Assembly: GCA_949987705.1 (NCBI GenBank)
Contig: OX465283.1
Span: 136,116,101 to 136,180,100 of the forward strand
Reading direction: 5' to 3'
DNA length: 64,000 nucleotides
DNA from: Thereva unica
Lineage: Eukaryota; Arthropoda; Insecta; Diptera; Therevidae
The translations under genes and the position numbers were made by a program. Positions 46,814-58,898 of the stretch are shown piece by piece. The notes under the pieces are model-generated. The model saw nothing but the letters and a program-made list of their open reading frames with translations. It was not told where the DNA came from and made no database searches. Each line of letters starts with the position of its first letter. Position 1 is the stretch's first letter.

Positions 46814-48923
46814 CTAAAACTGGAAGAAATTAGAGATGCCTATCAGCATGCTGTCGTACAAAACCTGAGAGTCAGAAGTACAGCTAAAAGTCAATGACAA
46901 ATGGGAGCAAATAAATGGGGCAGCAGAAAAAACATTAGGCTGGGCCTCCAGACTGATTAAAATTGACTGCCTTGATCCAGATAAACAGTAGAGGGCCCAA
47001 GATAGATCCTTGGGGAACGCCAGCAAAAAGCACGGCAGGGGGGGGGGGGAATTGAATGGGCAATCTTCACCTGTTGTGAACGAGCAGCTAAAAAACTGAG
47101 GGTGCAACTTGCCCGAACTGAGCGTGAGGGCAGAAGAGGAAAAACCAAATTGTGTACTGAGTTTGCGTAACAGGACGGAGTGATTGACGTTATCAAAAGC
47201 GTTGGAGTAGAGTAGTCTAGCAGGACTAGACAACATAACTTGTTTGCATCTAGAGAATTCCGTATGTCAGTCGTGATTTTAGGAGAGCAGTGTCACAGCT
47301 ATGATGTTTCCGAAAGCCTGACTGATATGGATTTACAAGCATACGGTGCTCGCAGTAAGCAAACATTTGCATTGCAATTAATTTCTCAAGACCTTGAGCC
47401 AGAAATGGTAAGATGCTAATTGGACGGAAATCCGAGGGGCTACTAGGATTGGGACACTTGGCAATAGGGATTACCAGAGCATGTTTCCAAGCAGTAGGGA
47501 ATTTCGACACGGTGAGACAGGCATTGAAAATATGGAAAATAAAAGGTAGTAATAATGGAAGAAGTATTTTTAAAAATTTAGGTGAAATATTATCAGTTCC
47601 AGTGGCCTCAGACTTGATAGAGTTAATGGCTGAGCTCACTTCAATGGCATCTACACAGCGAAAGCTGAACCCTTCAATAGATGAGTCTGGCATATGGGGA
47701 AGAGTATCTATATTGCAAGAAGAAAAATGATTATTAAGAATTTCAGGGTCACAGTTGGCGTATACTTGTGAATCATCTTTATCACTGCAGACGCTCAAGT
47801 TACGCAGGTTCTTCCAGAAAGTTCGAGTTGGAAGTGACGGGTCAAGCTTACGAGCATAAAAATTACGTTTGGCTCCCCTGATTTTCGCTACGACTAGATT
47901 ACGAACACGAGTGTATGATTTTCTAATATTCTCAGTTTTAAATTTCAAGAAACGATGATATAGATACTCCCTTTCGGCGATAAGGGACTTGATTTCATTG
48001 CAGAACCATTGTTTAGACTTATCACTCAGATATTTCGTACGCAGGGGAACAAATTCATCATATAACTGCACAATAAACTCCTCAAAGATAGCATTTTTAT
48101 CATCTATGTCTTCTGCCACAAAGATATTATCCCACAGAAGTAATTGGCAGTGTTCCAGGAGCCGATCGCGGTTAAGATTTTTAAAATCACGATATACTAT
48201 AGTTTTCCTGGGAATTGCGTCAACCTGAAAATTCTAACTAGCAAATAGGATGTCATGGTCTAAATAACTTGGAGGATATTTGATTTTGAAATAGAATCAT
48301 GCTAGGTTCGGAACAAAGGAAGACATCGAGTAGCGATGGGTTCGACGCATTAAAGTAGGTTGGCAAGGTATTCATTTGAGCAAGGCCTAAGGTCTTCATT
48401 GTATGATTGAAGAATTTTTCTTGACTGGAAGATTTTAATAAGTTTACATTGAAATCCCCAGCGACAACTATATATGCATACGTGTGAGAAAGATGCTCCA
48501 AGGTCTCCTCTAGTTCAGCGGAATTATCAAGTTTAAATAGACCTGGGGGAGAGTAAACACTGACTAGTAAAAGTTTTTCAGAACCATTTGAGACCTCCAC
48601 ACAAATAAACTCAATACCAGGGTTCATAGAGCGACCGATAATCCTACATTTTTATTTTATTTATTTATTTATTTGCCAAACAAGGCATACTTAAACTAAA
48701 TACACAAGAGTTCTTATAGATAAACACTGGCTGGAGTCGTTTTTAGGTAGTCCCTAAGGAATATAGCCACACCACCACCAATGCGACCTTGACGATCGTT
48801 ACGAAAAATTTGAAAACCATTTATGGATACAAGGGACGACGGGATGGCTTCGTTTAGCCAACTTTCGCACACTAAAATCGAGTGGACATTAACATTTATA
48901 AATAATCTCGTTGATCTCTGCAA
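46814..48923 (-). pseudogene. LINE-C copy 1 in dmrt99B intron (EN + RT)
   Basis: Minus strand, same as the host gene. Endonuclease segments: HSILVCESWLNEAIPSSLVS, RIGGGVAIFLRDYLK, then VSVYSPPG and VVAGDFNVNLL (48923-48253). Linker and RT in a 289-codon open frame (48119-47250): WFCNEIKSLIAEREYLYHRF, SEATGTDNISPKFLKILLPL, SDFRPISILPFLAQGLEKL, NPYQSGFRKHHSCDTALLK. The RT then shifts frame (SNAFDNVNHSVLLRKLS). An A-rich AAAT repeat tail at 48651-48692 interrupts the EN. CR1/Jockey-group by motif style. Defective. Confidence 0.8.
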
Positions 48924-48954
48924 TTTTCGGTTTGATACTTCGAGAATTAAAATG

Positions 48955-49375
48955 GCAGAACCTGGTAGGATAAAAGAAATATGGAGCGAATATTTTCAAA
49001 ACTTATTGACTCCTACTTCCTAAACGAGAATCCCCAGGCAAAGGCATTTTTAATTCCTCAAGATAACCTCAGTAGAACCACCAACACTCGAGAATGTATG
49101 GAAGCTGTAAAAAGCAAAACAGCAAAAAATCGAAAGGCGTCGATGGAATAGCAGCTGAGCAACGAAAGGAAGGAGGACTGAAGCTCTTGGTATAATACGT
49201 TACATACACCAATTCATATCCAGCATCTGGGGGAAGAAGTGATTCCAGATGATTGGAAGATAGCGATTATATGCCCAATATGCAAGAAAAGAGATAAATT
49301 AGCCTGCAAAACTACAGAGGGATCTCACTCCTTCTCTTCAGCACCAGCTACAAAACCTTCATAATCTACTACTAA
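48955..49375 (+). pseudogene. RTE-like LINE fragment in dmrt99B intron
   Basis: Plus strand: RIKEIWSEYFQNLLTPTS, then EPPTLENVWKAVKSKTAKN, GLKLLV, HQLISSIWGKKVIPDDWKIA followed by IICPICKKRDKLACK. This is the RT start of an RTE-like element (VI.DWK.AII.PI.KKGDK). Truncated and frameshifted. Confidence 0.7.
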
Positions 49376-49784
49376 ACTCTTACAGCTAGCTTAAGATAAG
49401 GGAGTGAAGAATTGCAGAGCAATAAGAAGTTAAGAGATAGGTAGAATAAGGAAAGTAGAGTACTGGTATAGACGCAAGTATACTAGAGTGAAACTGGATG
49501 CCTGCTTTCTGAAAGTCGTGGCTGTACTGATTTTCTGGATGGATAGACAGTGAAAGAGCCCATTCCCAGTAGTGAATTTTGAAAGTCCGACCCACGATAA
49601 GATCTACGTAGGTGAAAAAAATCTCAGATAATCATTAAATACGACCCTGAGTGGTTGGTGACACGACGAATCAAGAGAAATTAGTATAAAGGCAACATAG
49701 AGAAAATGCGGCAGATTTCGCAAGCTTGGCATGGATAGAAGGTGATAGCAGACCAACGAACATCCACAGTTTACGCAAGGTACC

Positions 49785-51232
49785 TTAAATCTTAGACAGT
49801 ATGAAGGAGACATGATTACAACAAGAAAGTTTACAGTTAATAAATATCACAATGCTCTTGACACAATCAACAACAGAAATATGAACATTACCTACGAATA
49901 GATTTGGGATATATTCAGAGGATAACGGACGCCGGCGGATAAACCGTACTTGAGATTTACTAGGATTAAGTTTGAGAAAATTATTAGCACTCCATTCACT
50001 GATTTGAGATAAAATATTATTCATAATAGCAGTACCAGATACAATATCACTAGGAAGAAAAGAACTGTACTGAACTGAAGATCATCAGCATACATATGAA
50101 AAGAGCAGGCGTCAAAGACAATAGGAAGATTATTAATGTACAAGGAAAAAAGAAGAAGATCTAGAATTGAGCCTTGAGGAATACCCAAACGCACAGGCAG
50201 AAGAGAGACGTCAGTGACGAACTCAATGGAATCTATCAGAAGGAAGATAGGAGAAAAGACACATAGCAGAGGAGGAGAAACGTGAAGTTGATTAATTTTG
50301 TTCAACAGTAGCGGATGGACCACGGAGTTAAAAGTCTTAAAGAAGTCGAGTATAGCCCATATTGCAAAATTATCTGATTCTGATTCAATCGCAACCCTAA
50401 GATCAGTTGTGCCCCTTAACATAGCAGTTTCATAATTGTGCGATGTTCGAAAGCCAGATTGATAGATACTGGGTAAAATAATTTTTTAAAAGCTTTGGCG
50501 AGATAAGGGGGGACGCTAATAAGACGAAAGTCCGATATGTCCGATGGAGACATTTTTTGGGTAATGAAATCACAATGACTTTCTTCCAGAGCAAAGGGAA
50601 TTCAGATGAGGTAAGACAATAGTTAAAAACATTAGTGATAGGCTCAGCAATTAGGGGAGACAGAATTTTGAGAAAACGTGGAGAAATTCCATCAAAGCAG
50701 ATACGACGGTTTGACGAGATAGAGAGAAGGGAATCACCGGAAATAAAATCCATCGGGAGCGAGTCAGAGGAGGGGTATTTAGAGAAAGAGCTGCGATGAT
50801 ATCTCTGGGGAGAGAGGATGAATGATGAGTTGAGGAGCTCAACATCAACTTAAAAAGGCTAAGGATAAGATAAGGAAGGATGAGCACCAAGTAAGCGAAG
50901 GTTAGACTAAAGTCGTTTCGAACTAAGTCAGGTTTAAGCTTGTGAGCATAGAACACAGGTTTAGCAGCTTTGACTTTGAGGTTGATGCGATTGCGATCAC
51001 GTTGGAGTATAAGTCCCGAATGCCTCGAGAGAGCCATGGACAACGAGAAGAAGTTTTGAGTCTATGCATGGCTAGCGGTACACATTGGTCATACAATGAT
51101 TGACTGAAGGAGGATAAGATAGCGACTTTATCGTCGACAGAGGTATAGAGATATAGATGTCATACCAGGGTAAAGAAGAAACAGCTCTTAAAAGCCGCTC
51201 AGGAATGATGTTGCTGAAGTCACGGTAGGAGA
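49785..51232 (-). pseudogene. LINE-C copy 2 in dmrt99B intron
   Basis: Minus strand. Linker: YRDFSNIIPERLLRAVSSLP and LILQRDRNRINLKVKAAKPV (51232-50940). RT: ICFDGISPRFLKILSPLI, LDFFKTFNSVVHPLLLNK (motif A), RLGIPQGSILDLLLFSLYIN (motif B), FHMYADDLQFSTV (motif C, YADD intact), SANNFLKLNPSKSQVRFI. Domain order matches copy 1, but with many frame changes. Confidence 0.75.
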
Positions 51233-51544
51233 ATGAAGAAGGTGAAGAAGAAGGTTGGAATGAGAAATATGTAAATAAAATGAAAATGGATGTTACAAAA
51301 ACTCGGAGGAGATATTTGAAACTTCATATAAGAAATTGGAGAGAACTTGCAAGACGTCTGGAAGAGGACACTTCGAGAGGCCTGAGGCTTGCAAAGAATG
51401 TAGCGCCATTTAAGAAGAAGAAGAAGGATTAGGAGTTGCATCGAATCCTAAATGCACGACATCGAAACCCTACACTCTTTCGGCCGGCAATGCCCTGGGA
51501 TCAATTATTCTGTCAGCCGCTCTTTTCCTAAACTTCACTCCAAA

Positions 51545-51860
51545 TGGCGAAACAAGCTTTTCAATGACTGTGGTTTCCTGGAAGATGCAAGTTGTTCCTG
51601 CAGTCAGAATTTTCAAGACTGCCTCGAGTACAACTCTTTATGCTGGGCGGACGTCTCAAAAACCACATAAGCGTGGCTTAAGAAGGGACAAACCTCGCCA
51701 TAAACCACTCGTAAAGAACTCGATTATGAAACAATTTCCGCAGTCAGTATTTCCGAACTCGTACTTATATCTTAGAGCTCAAATTCAAAGGTAAGGGCCA
51801 TGACATTGACTCAAGCATCTCCCGATCCGTAACCTGTGCTTTGCTCTTCTATCATTTAAG
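51545..51860 (+). pseudogene. LINE-A 3'-end fragment
   Basis: Plus strand reads KQFPQSVFPNSYLYLRAQIQ, corresponding to LPKTVFPNSYNIQEFKRKV of LINE-A. Upstream segments (SSTTLYAGRTSQKPHKR) are weakly similar to the WAGDPRTILAW region. Short and decayed. Confidence 0.45.
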
Positions 51861-51861
51861 C

Positions 51862-53702
51862 CAAGGTTAACTAGACCATTAGTTAGTAAGTCGATTGTTT
51901 TGGTTAAGGATAAGGAATGCTGTTATTTTTAGGTTTGGATTGTAAGCATCTGGTGAAAATCAAACAGTAGCCGCTTCTAATATATTTTCAAATGCAAAAA
52001 CAAAACATAACGAAGAAAGAAAGAATAATTTTGGAGTAATTCTAATACCCCATAAGAATTTGATCAAAATTGAAAGAAACCGCGACCCATTTCAAGGATA
52101 TGTTCGACACGCGCTTGGTTTGTTGTTAACATAATTTTTCTCTTGAATAAAAGCCTCCATTTTAGCACTCCACCTCTTCTTATTCGCAGGAAATTTACTG
52201 TTAAATTGCGCGCTTCAATTACGTTGCAGCGTGACAGCACTTAAAAGAGCAGCTTAACACACAAGCAATTTGTGGCAAATCCTTAATTGTTGAGGCACCC
52301 TTTTGTTTCTTCGAGGGGTTGTGGCAGGTCCTTGCCTCCCTTTTTCTCCGTAAAATCGCAATCCTGTACGAAACGGTTTTAACTTTGAGTGTTACGTTTT
52401 TTCTTCCCTCTCTCTCTAAACCAAGAAAAAAGGGGTTCATGAAACTCCTGAAGAGACCATCTTTGCCACCCTTCGCCGACCCAATATGCATACCGCCCAA
52501 ACCCCACTGCGTAGAAGAAGGCACAATGGGTTTTGTGTGATGGCAAGACGTGTTAAACGTTGGAAGGTTGTATTTATATGTGTTCTTTTTTCTCCTACAT
52601 AAATGTTCACATTACTTCCTTGGGTTTGCTCCTTAATACGTTGTTGAAAGATTAACCAAGCGAATTCTGCAAATGTGATGTTTTGTAGCCCAAAAGTTCG
52701 TTGGCAGCTATTAAAAAGAAATTAAGTTATAACATGTGTATATCTTCGTTTCCTTCAGAAGGGTTCACGAGTTAGGCCTGAAAGCAATGCACTAGACCAT
52801 ATAATTTGCAAGAATACTTCTAGATGAAAGGACTTAGAAAAATTTTCTTGGCTTATACTTTTTAAACTTTTAAAGTAGTACAGTCGTTACCATACTTTGC
52901 AAATTTTGTTACTTAAGCTGATTTATCCTGCTATGATTTCAGTCTACGCGTGCATCAATAGACTGAAATCAAGACACATGTGAGAGGTTAAATATACTAA
53001 TTCGACCTATTGCATGATAATTTTTGATTTAGCATTTTTGCATTTGATAGTCACATTCGGACATCTACTCGAACCAATGTTCAACTACAACTTGCTTATG
53101 TTCAAAGCAAGGCGAAATATAAGATTTGTAAATTTAAGTCAAAGCTCGGTTGAAAGAGATATGAACATCTCTTGAGGAATTTTTGAGTGTTTCACGATTT
53201 CACGCCCATTTTAAGAGATGTAAACTGGGACATCAGCTTTAGCCGAAAGAAAGCAGTAATTGTATCAGTTACAAGCAGGCAGAAACCATCTAACGGCTCC
53301 AAACTTAAATCACATGACTTAAAAATTTGCATATGAAACAAAATGCCTTTCAATACCTAAGTGAAATAAACCTAGACAGCAATTCGTTTACAACTCAGCC
53401 AGAAAAAAAGCCAGCCATCAATCTCCTCATTTGTCGCCAATGTACTTGCAAAATGTGAGGGATCAAACCGAAGGTCATGCATTGAATCTATACAACCGTG
53501 CTAGCCACATGGTCAACTGCAGAGCTTAAATGTCGGGTGGCCTAGAACGAAACGTCGTCGGTCGGTCGGTCTCGGCAAATATCACGCAATTATTTTTTTA
53601 AAAACAAACAGTGTAAAATTGCGGATTAAATTAAGTAAAACATATTTCTCCACTAAAGAGCCCCATTCATTTACAGGCCGTCGGTGGGCAGTGACCTGTC
53701 AG
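51862..53702. other. intronic sequence, nothing recognised
   Basis: Part of the dmrt99B intron. Includes a less AT-rich block (52180-52560) that could be unique host sequence. A short hairpin lies at about 52939-52970 (GATTTCAGTCTA...TAGACTGAAATC). No coding motif. Confidence 0.35.
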
Positions 53703-54098
53703 ACCAGGGGGGTTATCCTGGAATGCGATTCGAAAGTTGGAAGAAAACGGAAGCCAGTTGCGATGCGATTTAGTTTTTGTATCGCTGAATGCGATCGCAT
53801 CGTATTGAAATGATTGCTTAATAATAATGCGAAAAGAAGCTGTTTTCAGCCAACAAACTTCACTTATCAACTTAATTTGGCATTTTCATGCGAATAATTG
53901 TTTGAAAAATGTTTAAAAAGTTTTTAGAATTTTTGAAAACAAACAAATAATTTCAACGTATCCGTCAATGGCTTTACTCACGGACTGAAATCCGATGACA
54001 AACGGACAAATTTGATTCGAATTCGCATTGGGCGATACTATTTTCTTATTTCCGAATTTCATGACTATCGAATCGCATTCCAGGATAACCCCCCTGGT
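53703..54098. mobile_element. TIR element, ACCAGGGGGGTTATCC ends
   Basis: Inverted arms ACCAGGGGGGTTATCCTGGA, both continuing ATGCGATTCGA (about 31 bp perfect). The interior repeats ATGCGATTCGAA-like words including a palindromic GCGATCGC. No clear target duplication. No transposase. Confidence 0.75.
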
Positions 54099-54123
54099 TT
54101 GCCGGCACGACTAAGCTCGACTC

Positions 54124-54627
54124 ACAAGGGAAGTCTCTTTGGTGTCAAACGCGCAGAGCTGGGTTACATTTTTTTTCTGGTTCTTCTTATCAAAACAAAG
54201 CTAAAAATGTATATCACAACCCCTATCTTTTTGATATTTTGTTTATACCGATTTTTTAATTGTTCCAACAGAGGATTTATTGAACGTCTGATGACCTATA
54301 CAAGTTGCGAATTAGGGGGATATGAATATTTTAAATCTTTAAAACGGCGATATCTCTTGAACGGCAATTCGTACGGGAAAATGTATGGTATCATTTTTTG
54401 TAGATAATCGCATGATCTACAAACTTTGTAAATAATATTTTATGGTAGGACTTTCCGTTTAAGAGATATTAGCCAAGATATTAGTAAACAATTAAAAAAT
54501 CGGTATAAAAAAAATATCAAAAAGATAGGGGTTGTGATATACATTTTTAGCTTTGTTTTGATAAGAAGAACCAGAAAAAAAATGTAACCCAGCTCTGCGC
54601 GTTTGACACCAAAGAGACTTCCCTTGT
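54124..54627. repeat. 504-bp inverted repeat with 141-bp near-identical arms
   Basis: 54124-54264 and 54487-54627 are reverse complements with one mismatch seen in 141 bp (starting ACAAGGGAAGTCTCTTTGG). The inner 222 bp is also inverted but much more diverged (GATATCTCTTGAACGG versus AATATCTCTTAAACGG). Probably a fold-back type element. The ORF spanning the left arm is accidental. Confidence 0.85.
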
Positions 54628-56205
54628 CAGTCTAACTGAGGGATGATACTTCAAGTATCCGCCTGACAGGCCGTGGCATGCAGGTGAAGTCATGATTCCC
54701 ACAGACAGACGAAAACGACTGCTTAAGGCCCGTGGAGACGCTAAAACATGGTACGAGTAAGCAGTGCAAAAATGTTGATGACCTCAACGAAAGCTTCAAG
54801 GCGACTCCTGCCTCACGCCGTGAACACCCGCAAACAAACGCAAACGGGAGTGTGGATGGTTTTCACGACTATATCGCGCCTTGCTTTGCGTTCCGACTGG
54901 ATACGGCGTGCATTCTTGCCGTCAATTCACGCCTTGAGAGTGAATAGAAGTTCAGTTCTCAGGCCCGATTAACAATAAATGTTAGTTTTCTCACCTTTCT
55001 GGAACTGTAGGGCCCATACAGTTGGAGGTTAGTCAGTGTATAGTAATACTTGGGGTCAAGGCGAAAACTTTCAGGCCACGGCCTGCCGGCGACCTGTGTG
55101 TAAATTGGAGCCTTAAGATATGGGTAAATCCTACCCAAAAATTTGTTGCCGATTGTTTAGCCTCCACGATCCAAGTAACACTGACCCGCGGAAAGGCCCT
55201 TAGAATTTATAACTACAAAAAGGCACACGTCCAATTTTAGCGTAATGAAATGCTTGTTGAGTGAGCGCACATGTTTTGGTAGTTGTGGGTCCATTACAAG
55301 CGGAAAAGCGAGTGGAATAGAGGAGGGCAAGGAGTCCAAATTATTGGTTATCTCAAATAAAAACCTTGCTCCCAACACCCCCCTTCCGCCCAGATGAACT
55401 TTTTACACGCCTTACACTCCGAATTCTAATCAGCTGATGGCATTTCATCTTTATGTAAACAAAGCAGAAATAATTTGACACTCAACTGACCCAGATTTCA
55501 CTACGGTTACGTACACGGATTTTATAAGCGAGGGTCTTACCTGCAGTTCTATATTCTAAAAAAAGTCCCGCCTTGCTGTGGTTACGACCGTAAATGAGAA
55601 TTTTGAGTGTAAGTACTAGATTTTTTAAAATTTGAAAAATCTCACTTTAGATTAGGGGGGAGGAAGGGGGTCGAGGCAAATCTCACGAAATCTCTCAAAG
55701 AGGGGGGGGGGGGGGTCGAAAAATCACCCCTTACCAGGGCCTTCGCCATCAGTCGTATACGTAAGGCAAGAGGCAATATAGATTAGGCATTGCTTCTCAA
55801 TCTGGGTGAACCGCAAGTGGGCCGTCAGTAGACATTACGAGTATATTAGTTTTACCAGTATAACCATGCAACAACGGTATAAAAGTTAACAATTTCCATT
55901 CACTCATATCCGTGACGTGACGGCGACCGGCATCAGTGAAACCGGGGCATCAGTGAAAAAAGTTATCGGCACGATGTTATTCCATGGAAACAAATGGGGA
56001 AAGGCGTGACATGTTCCTACACATCTGACTCGGGGCATCGACGTTCTTAGCACCCTTCAGACGTCCGCAAAATCCGAAAAAAGCGTTGCTACCAATATTT
56101 TTTTCTTACTGAGAAAATTGCTCCAAATGCTTGGATTTTTGGTTAAAAGCAATATTACAGTGAGCAGGTTCTGTGGCCAGATTTTTTATTTAATTTTTTG
56201 GTCTT
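54628..56205. other. intronic sequence, nothing recognised
   Basis: A G-run lies at about 55701-55715 (14 or so G), preceded by AATCTCACGAAATCTC, a word that recurs near the 3' parts of R1-like repeats (41790, 46655, 53575). No coding motif recognised. Confidence 0.35.
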
Positions 56206-57245
56206 TCAGGGGGTCGTAATACTAACAAGGTTGAGAAGCGATGGATTAAAGGATACCCAGAGTTGGCGAAAGCAGGTATAAACCTTACGAAGTACAATTC
56301 TGGTATAGTTACCGCAGTTGAATTTGGAGTCGAGCTCGACTCCCACATTTCTTACAGACTCAATATAGGATAAAACATTACCATTAATTTTAATTGGGAA
56401 CATACACCAATAGTTCTGCTAACGACAAGGCAGGATGACTTGATATGGTCAGCGTAATTTATACTGAACTGAATATTCAGTCACGCGTTTAAGATCACTG
56501 TTTAGCTGAACAGTACAATCCTCAAAGGTGTGCTTAAAGAGATCTGCAAGTCGTCGACATATAAATGAATAGAAGTATGTTTGACTAAATTTGGAAGGTC
56601 GCTTATATAAAGGCCTAGGATAGAGCCTTGTGGTAATTCACAATGAAGATGCGCAGGCTCAGAGAAAGATTCTTGTACATTAACAATTTAGGAACGCTCC
56701 TGTCAAAGTTTGACTGCAGTAGGGCCGAGTCCGAAATTTCTGCCTAATTTTTCAAGTAACATCATATAAAATCATCAGTGAATCAAAAATACCAGTTGAA
56801 ACTTTTAAGAGTGCCGTTCCGCAGCTGTGCCCAGACCTGATACCAGATTTCCATATAGAGAGAAGATACAACTATGATGTACTATCTACATGAGTATTTT
56901 TTTCAAAAACTTTAGAAAGGAAACATAGAAGACTGATTGGACAGAAGTCAGATGGTTGCGATGTAGATACCGTATACCCTCGGAATAGGTATAACAAGGG
57001 CCTGCTCCCATTGGCTAGGCACTTGGCACTGAAAGGCTGAAAATATGAGTAAGAATATTAATATAAGATACAAATGGGGCGATAAATTTCATGAACTTTG
57101 GAGAGACATTGTCAACACCCATGGCGTTTGATTTGATAGAGATCAATCCAGAAAGAAGATCGTGGTTGTCGATACAACAAAAGGAAAAGCCATCTGGTGG
57201 GCACAGACTGCTACAATTACCCTCAACGTGGTGGAAGATGAACAA
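56206..57245 (-). pseudogene. LINE-C copy 3 in dmrt99B intron
   Basis: Minus strand: DGFSFCCIDNHDLLSGLISI and NAMGVDNVSPKFMKFIAPFV (RT start, 57190-57060). Degraded palm follows, then SYIESVRNVGVELDSKFNC (56370-56310), the conserved VKNLGV-type strand. Same family as copies 1 and 2 by the FSF.CID...SIKS...G.DN.SPKF.K pattern. Confidence 0.65.
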
Positions 57246-57495
57246 TTTTCCGGACCGATAAAAAAATTTGAAGACGCAGAATCGGAGGCATTATTGGATG
57301 AAAATAAGCGTCAAACATAGCAATAACTTGTAGATTTGTTGTGCGTGAATCAACAAGCCATTATCCATCGTTTGAAAACCTTCCTTCCAAAAGGAAGAAA
57401 ATTTCATGCCATAAGAGTTGAAGCCGAAAGACATCGAAGATTTCCAAGGAAAAGGAAGGGTTGTATGCATCGTATTGTAACTGACGATGGGTATG
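57243..57495 (+). pseudogene. mariner transposase relic, N-terminal part
   Basis: Plus strand: KKFEDAESEALLDENKRQT, stop, then LLCVNQQAIIHRLKTF (helix-turn-helix of the mariner paired domain) and RKRKGCMHRIVTDDGYVF, where HRIVTDD corresponds to the first catalytic Asp region. The open frame then runs into a SINE (57496-57913). Confidence 0.75.
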
Positions 57496-57913
57496 TTTTT
57501 TTATGTGAAAGACTAGAGAGCTCGGGGAAAGTCCTTTCTACTGTCCACATTTCGTATAGAATGCAATGTCGAACAGCAAGTTCTAGCCGGAAGATAGTGA
57601 AGGGAGAGAGAGAAGTGAAGGAAGGACCTGCCACAACCAAGCCACCGTATTTTTATACCACCTACTCCCAACCATTACTATCGCAAATCTGACTTCGGGG
57701 CATCGAAAAACAACTCACTAGAGTGTTATGCCTCCTGAATCTTATAAATCTTATAAACCAACCGATGACATGCGATTTGTGGAGCGAGGAAATGCTAGGG
57801 AAGGCTATGACAGGAGGTTGGGAAAGGCTAAGGACCGTGGTTCTGCCAGGATTCGAATCCGAGACCTCTGGGATGTGGTAGTCAGGCGCCTTACTCCCTA
57901 GACTACCGAGGCC
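57496..57913 (-). mobile_element. tRNA-derived SINE, copy 2, inserted in mariner
   Basis: Colinear with copy 1 (1976-2446): T-run, GTGAAAGACTAGAG, ATGCAATGTCGAACAGCA, CCAACCATTACT, GAGTGTTATGCCTCCTGAA, then the tRNA-like head (GATTCGAATCC on plus, CCTTACTCCCTAGACTACCG). One arm of the core hairpin is degraded here. It separates the two halves of the mariner relic. Confidence 0.8.
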
Positions 57914-58180
57914 TGGGCTCTTTGGTGTGACCACCTCGGCGTGGTTTGTTTATTATAACTTGCTGCAACCGGGTGCCCACTGTCACAGGTGCCCACTATC
58001 GGACATAACGAATGCGTTTGAGAAGAGCATACAAACACGACTAAGTGATTTTGCATCACGACAACGCTCGGCCGCATGTTGCTAATGTGGTTAAAACCTA
58101 CCCTTGCATAGAGAGACCAAAAATTTGAAGAAAAACCAGAAAAAATGGGAAAAAGTTGTGGCTAGTGATGGATATCGCGA
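57914..58180 (+). pseudogene. mariner transposase relic, C-terminal part
   Basis: Plus strand: LWCDHLGVV, then in the next frame VYYNLLQPG (second catalytic Asp in CDH), then VILHHDNARPHVANVVKTY with the third catalytic Asp of a DD34D mariner. A KKWEKVVASDG-like C-terminus follows. About 50 residues between the first and second catalytic regions are missing. Confidence 0.75.
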
Positions 58181-58627
58181 GGCCAGGACCGGATCCCGGT
58201 TGTAGAGCCGTTAAAGAAGAAGTGATGGATACTATTTTCAAGAATAAATATGTAAGCGTTTTTTCACATCAAAATTTCAATTTTGAAAAAAAAATCATTT
58301 ATATTCCTAATATTATGCCCAAAATGTCGCAATTATAATGCACTATGTCACACCTCCATAGGTTCTCAGGCTGACGTGATGGCCGAAGAAAAGTTCACCT
58401 TAAGGCCCAAACAGATTGGCGTGGAGGTCGTTTCTTAAAACTCAGAACTATCAAAATTCTTCCTCTTGAACTTGTGAAAGTGGTAATCCCTAGTTACTGT
58501 GTAATATTTGTAGAAGTGAAGTGCAATATTGTCTTTATTACGAAAACTATATTCAACCGTCAAAAAAATTTCTCCATTTAAAAACCCATTTCTAAAAATG
58601 ATTATTAATTCAATAAAATTAATTTAC

Positions 58628-58898
58628 CTGGACTCTCGACATCTGTTCGATCCGGCGAATAAACAACATTCAATCGATCCGATCTTATCCTATGATTCTC
58701 AGCATCTGATTCATTACCACTAAACTGCACTCTTTGATTCGCATCCATATCACTAGGTGGCGATGGTATACCGGGATGAAAAACACCTGGCGGCGGGTGT
58801 CCCCCATCCCCACTCGGCTGGGTTGGTACACTTGAATAAAGTAAACCTAATTCACGCGCCTCGTTCTCCTCCTGAGCCTGTTGTCGTCGTAGTGCCAC
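58628..58898 (-). CDS. dmrt99B: dmrt99B exon B: end of DM domain and linker
   Basis: Second visible coding exon. It starts after an AG acceptor (AAAAAG) with VALRRQQAQEENEARELG, the conserved helix that follows the DM domain in DMRTA/dmrt99B proteins. It continues into a Pro/Gly-rich linker (residues with PSGDGG, PPPGVFHPG, SPPSDMD). It ends in phase 1 after codon CCA plus one G, directly before a GTAAAT donor. The intron to exon A is only 155 bp (58899-59053). Ninety codons plus one base are encoded. The next exon supplies bases 2 and 3 of a Gly codon, so the joint reads ESPG then SKRARL in frame. The linker residues are not conserved enough to assign function. Confidence 0.9.

Noticed and set aside
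54012..54407. 131-codon ORF
   Set aside because: It crosses the end of one TIR element and the arm of an inverted repeat; the open frame is a by-product.
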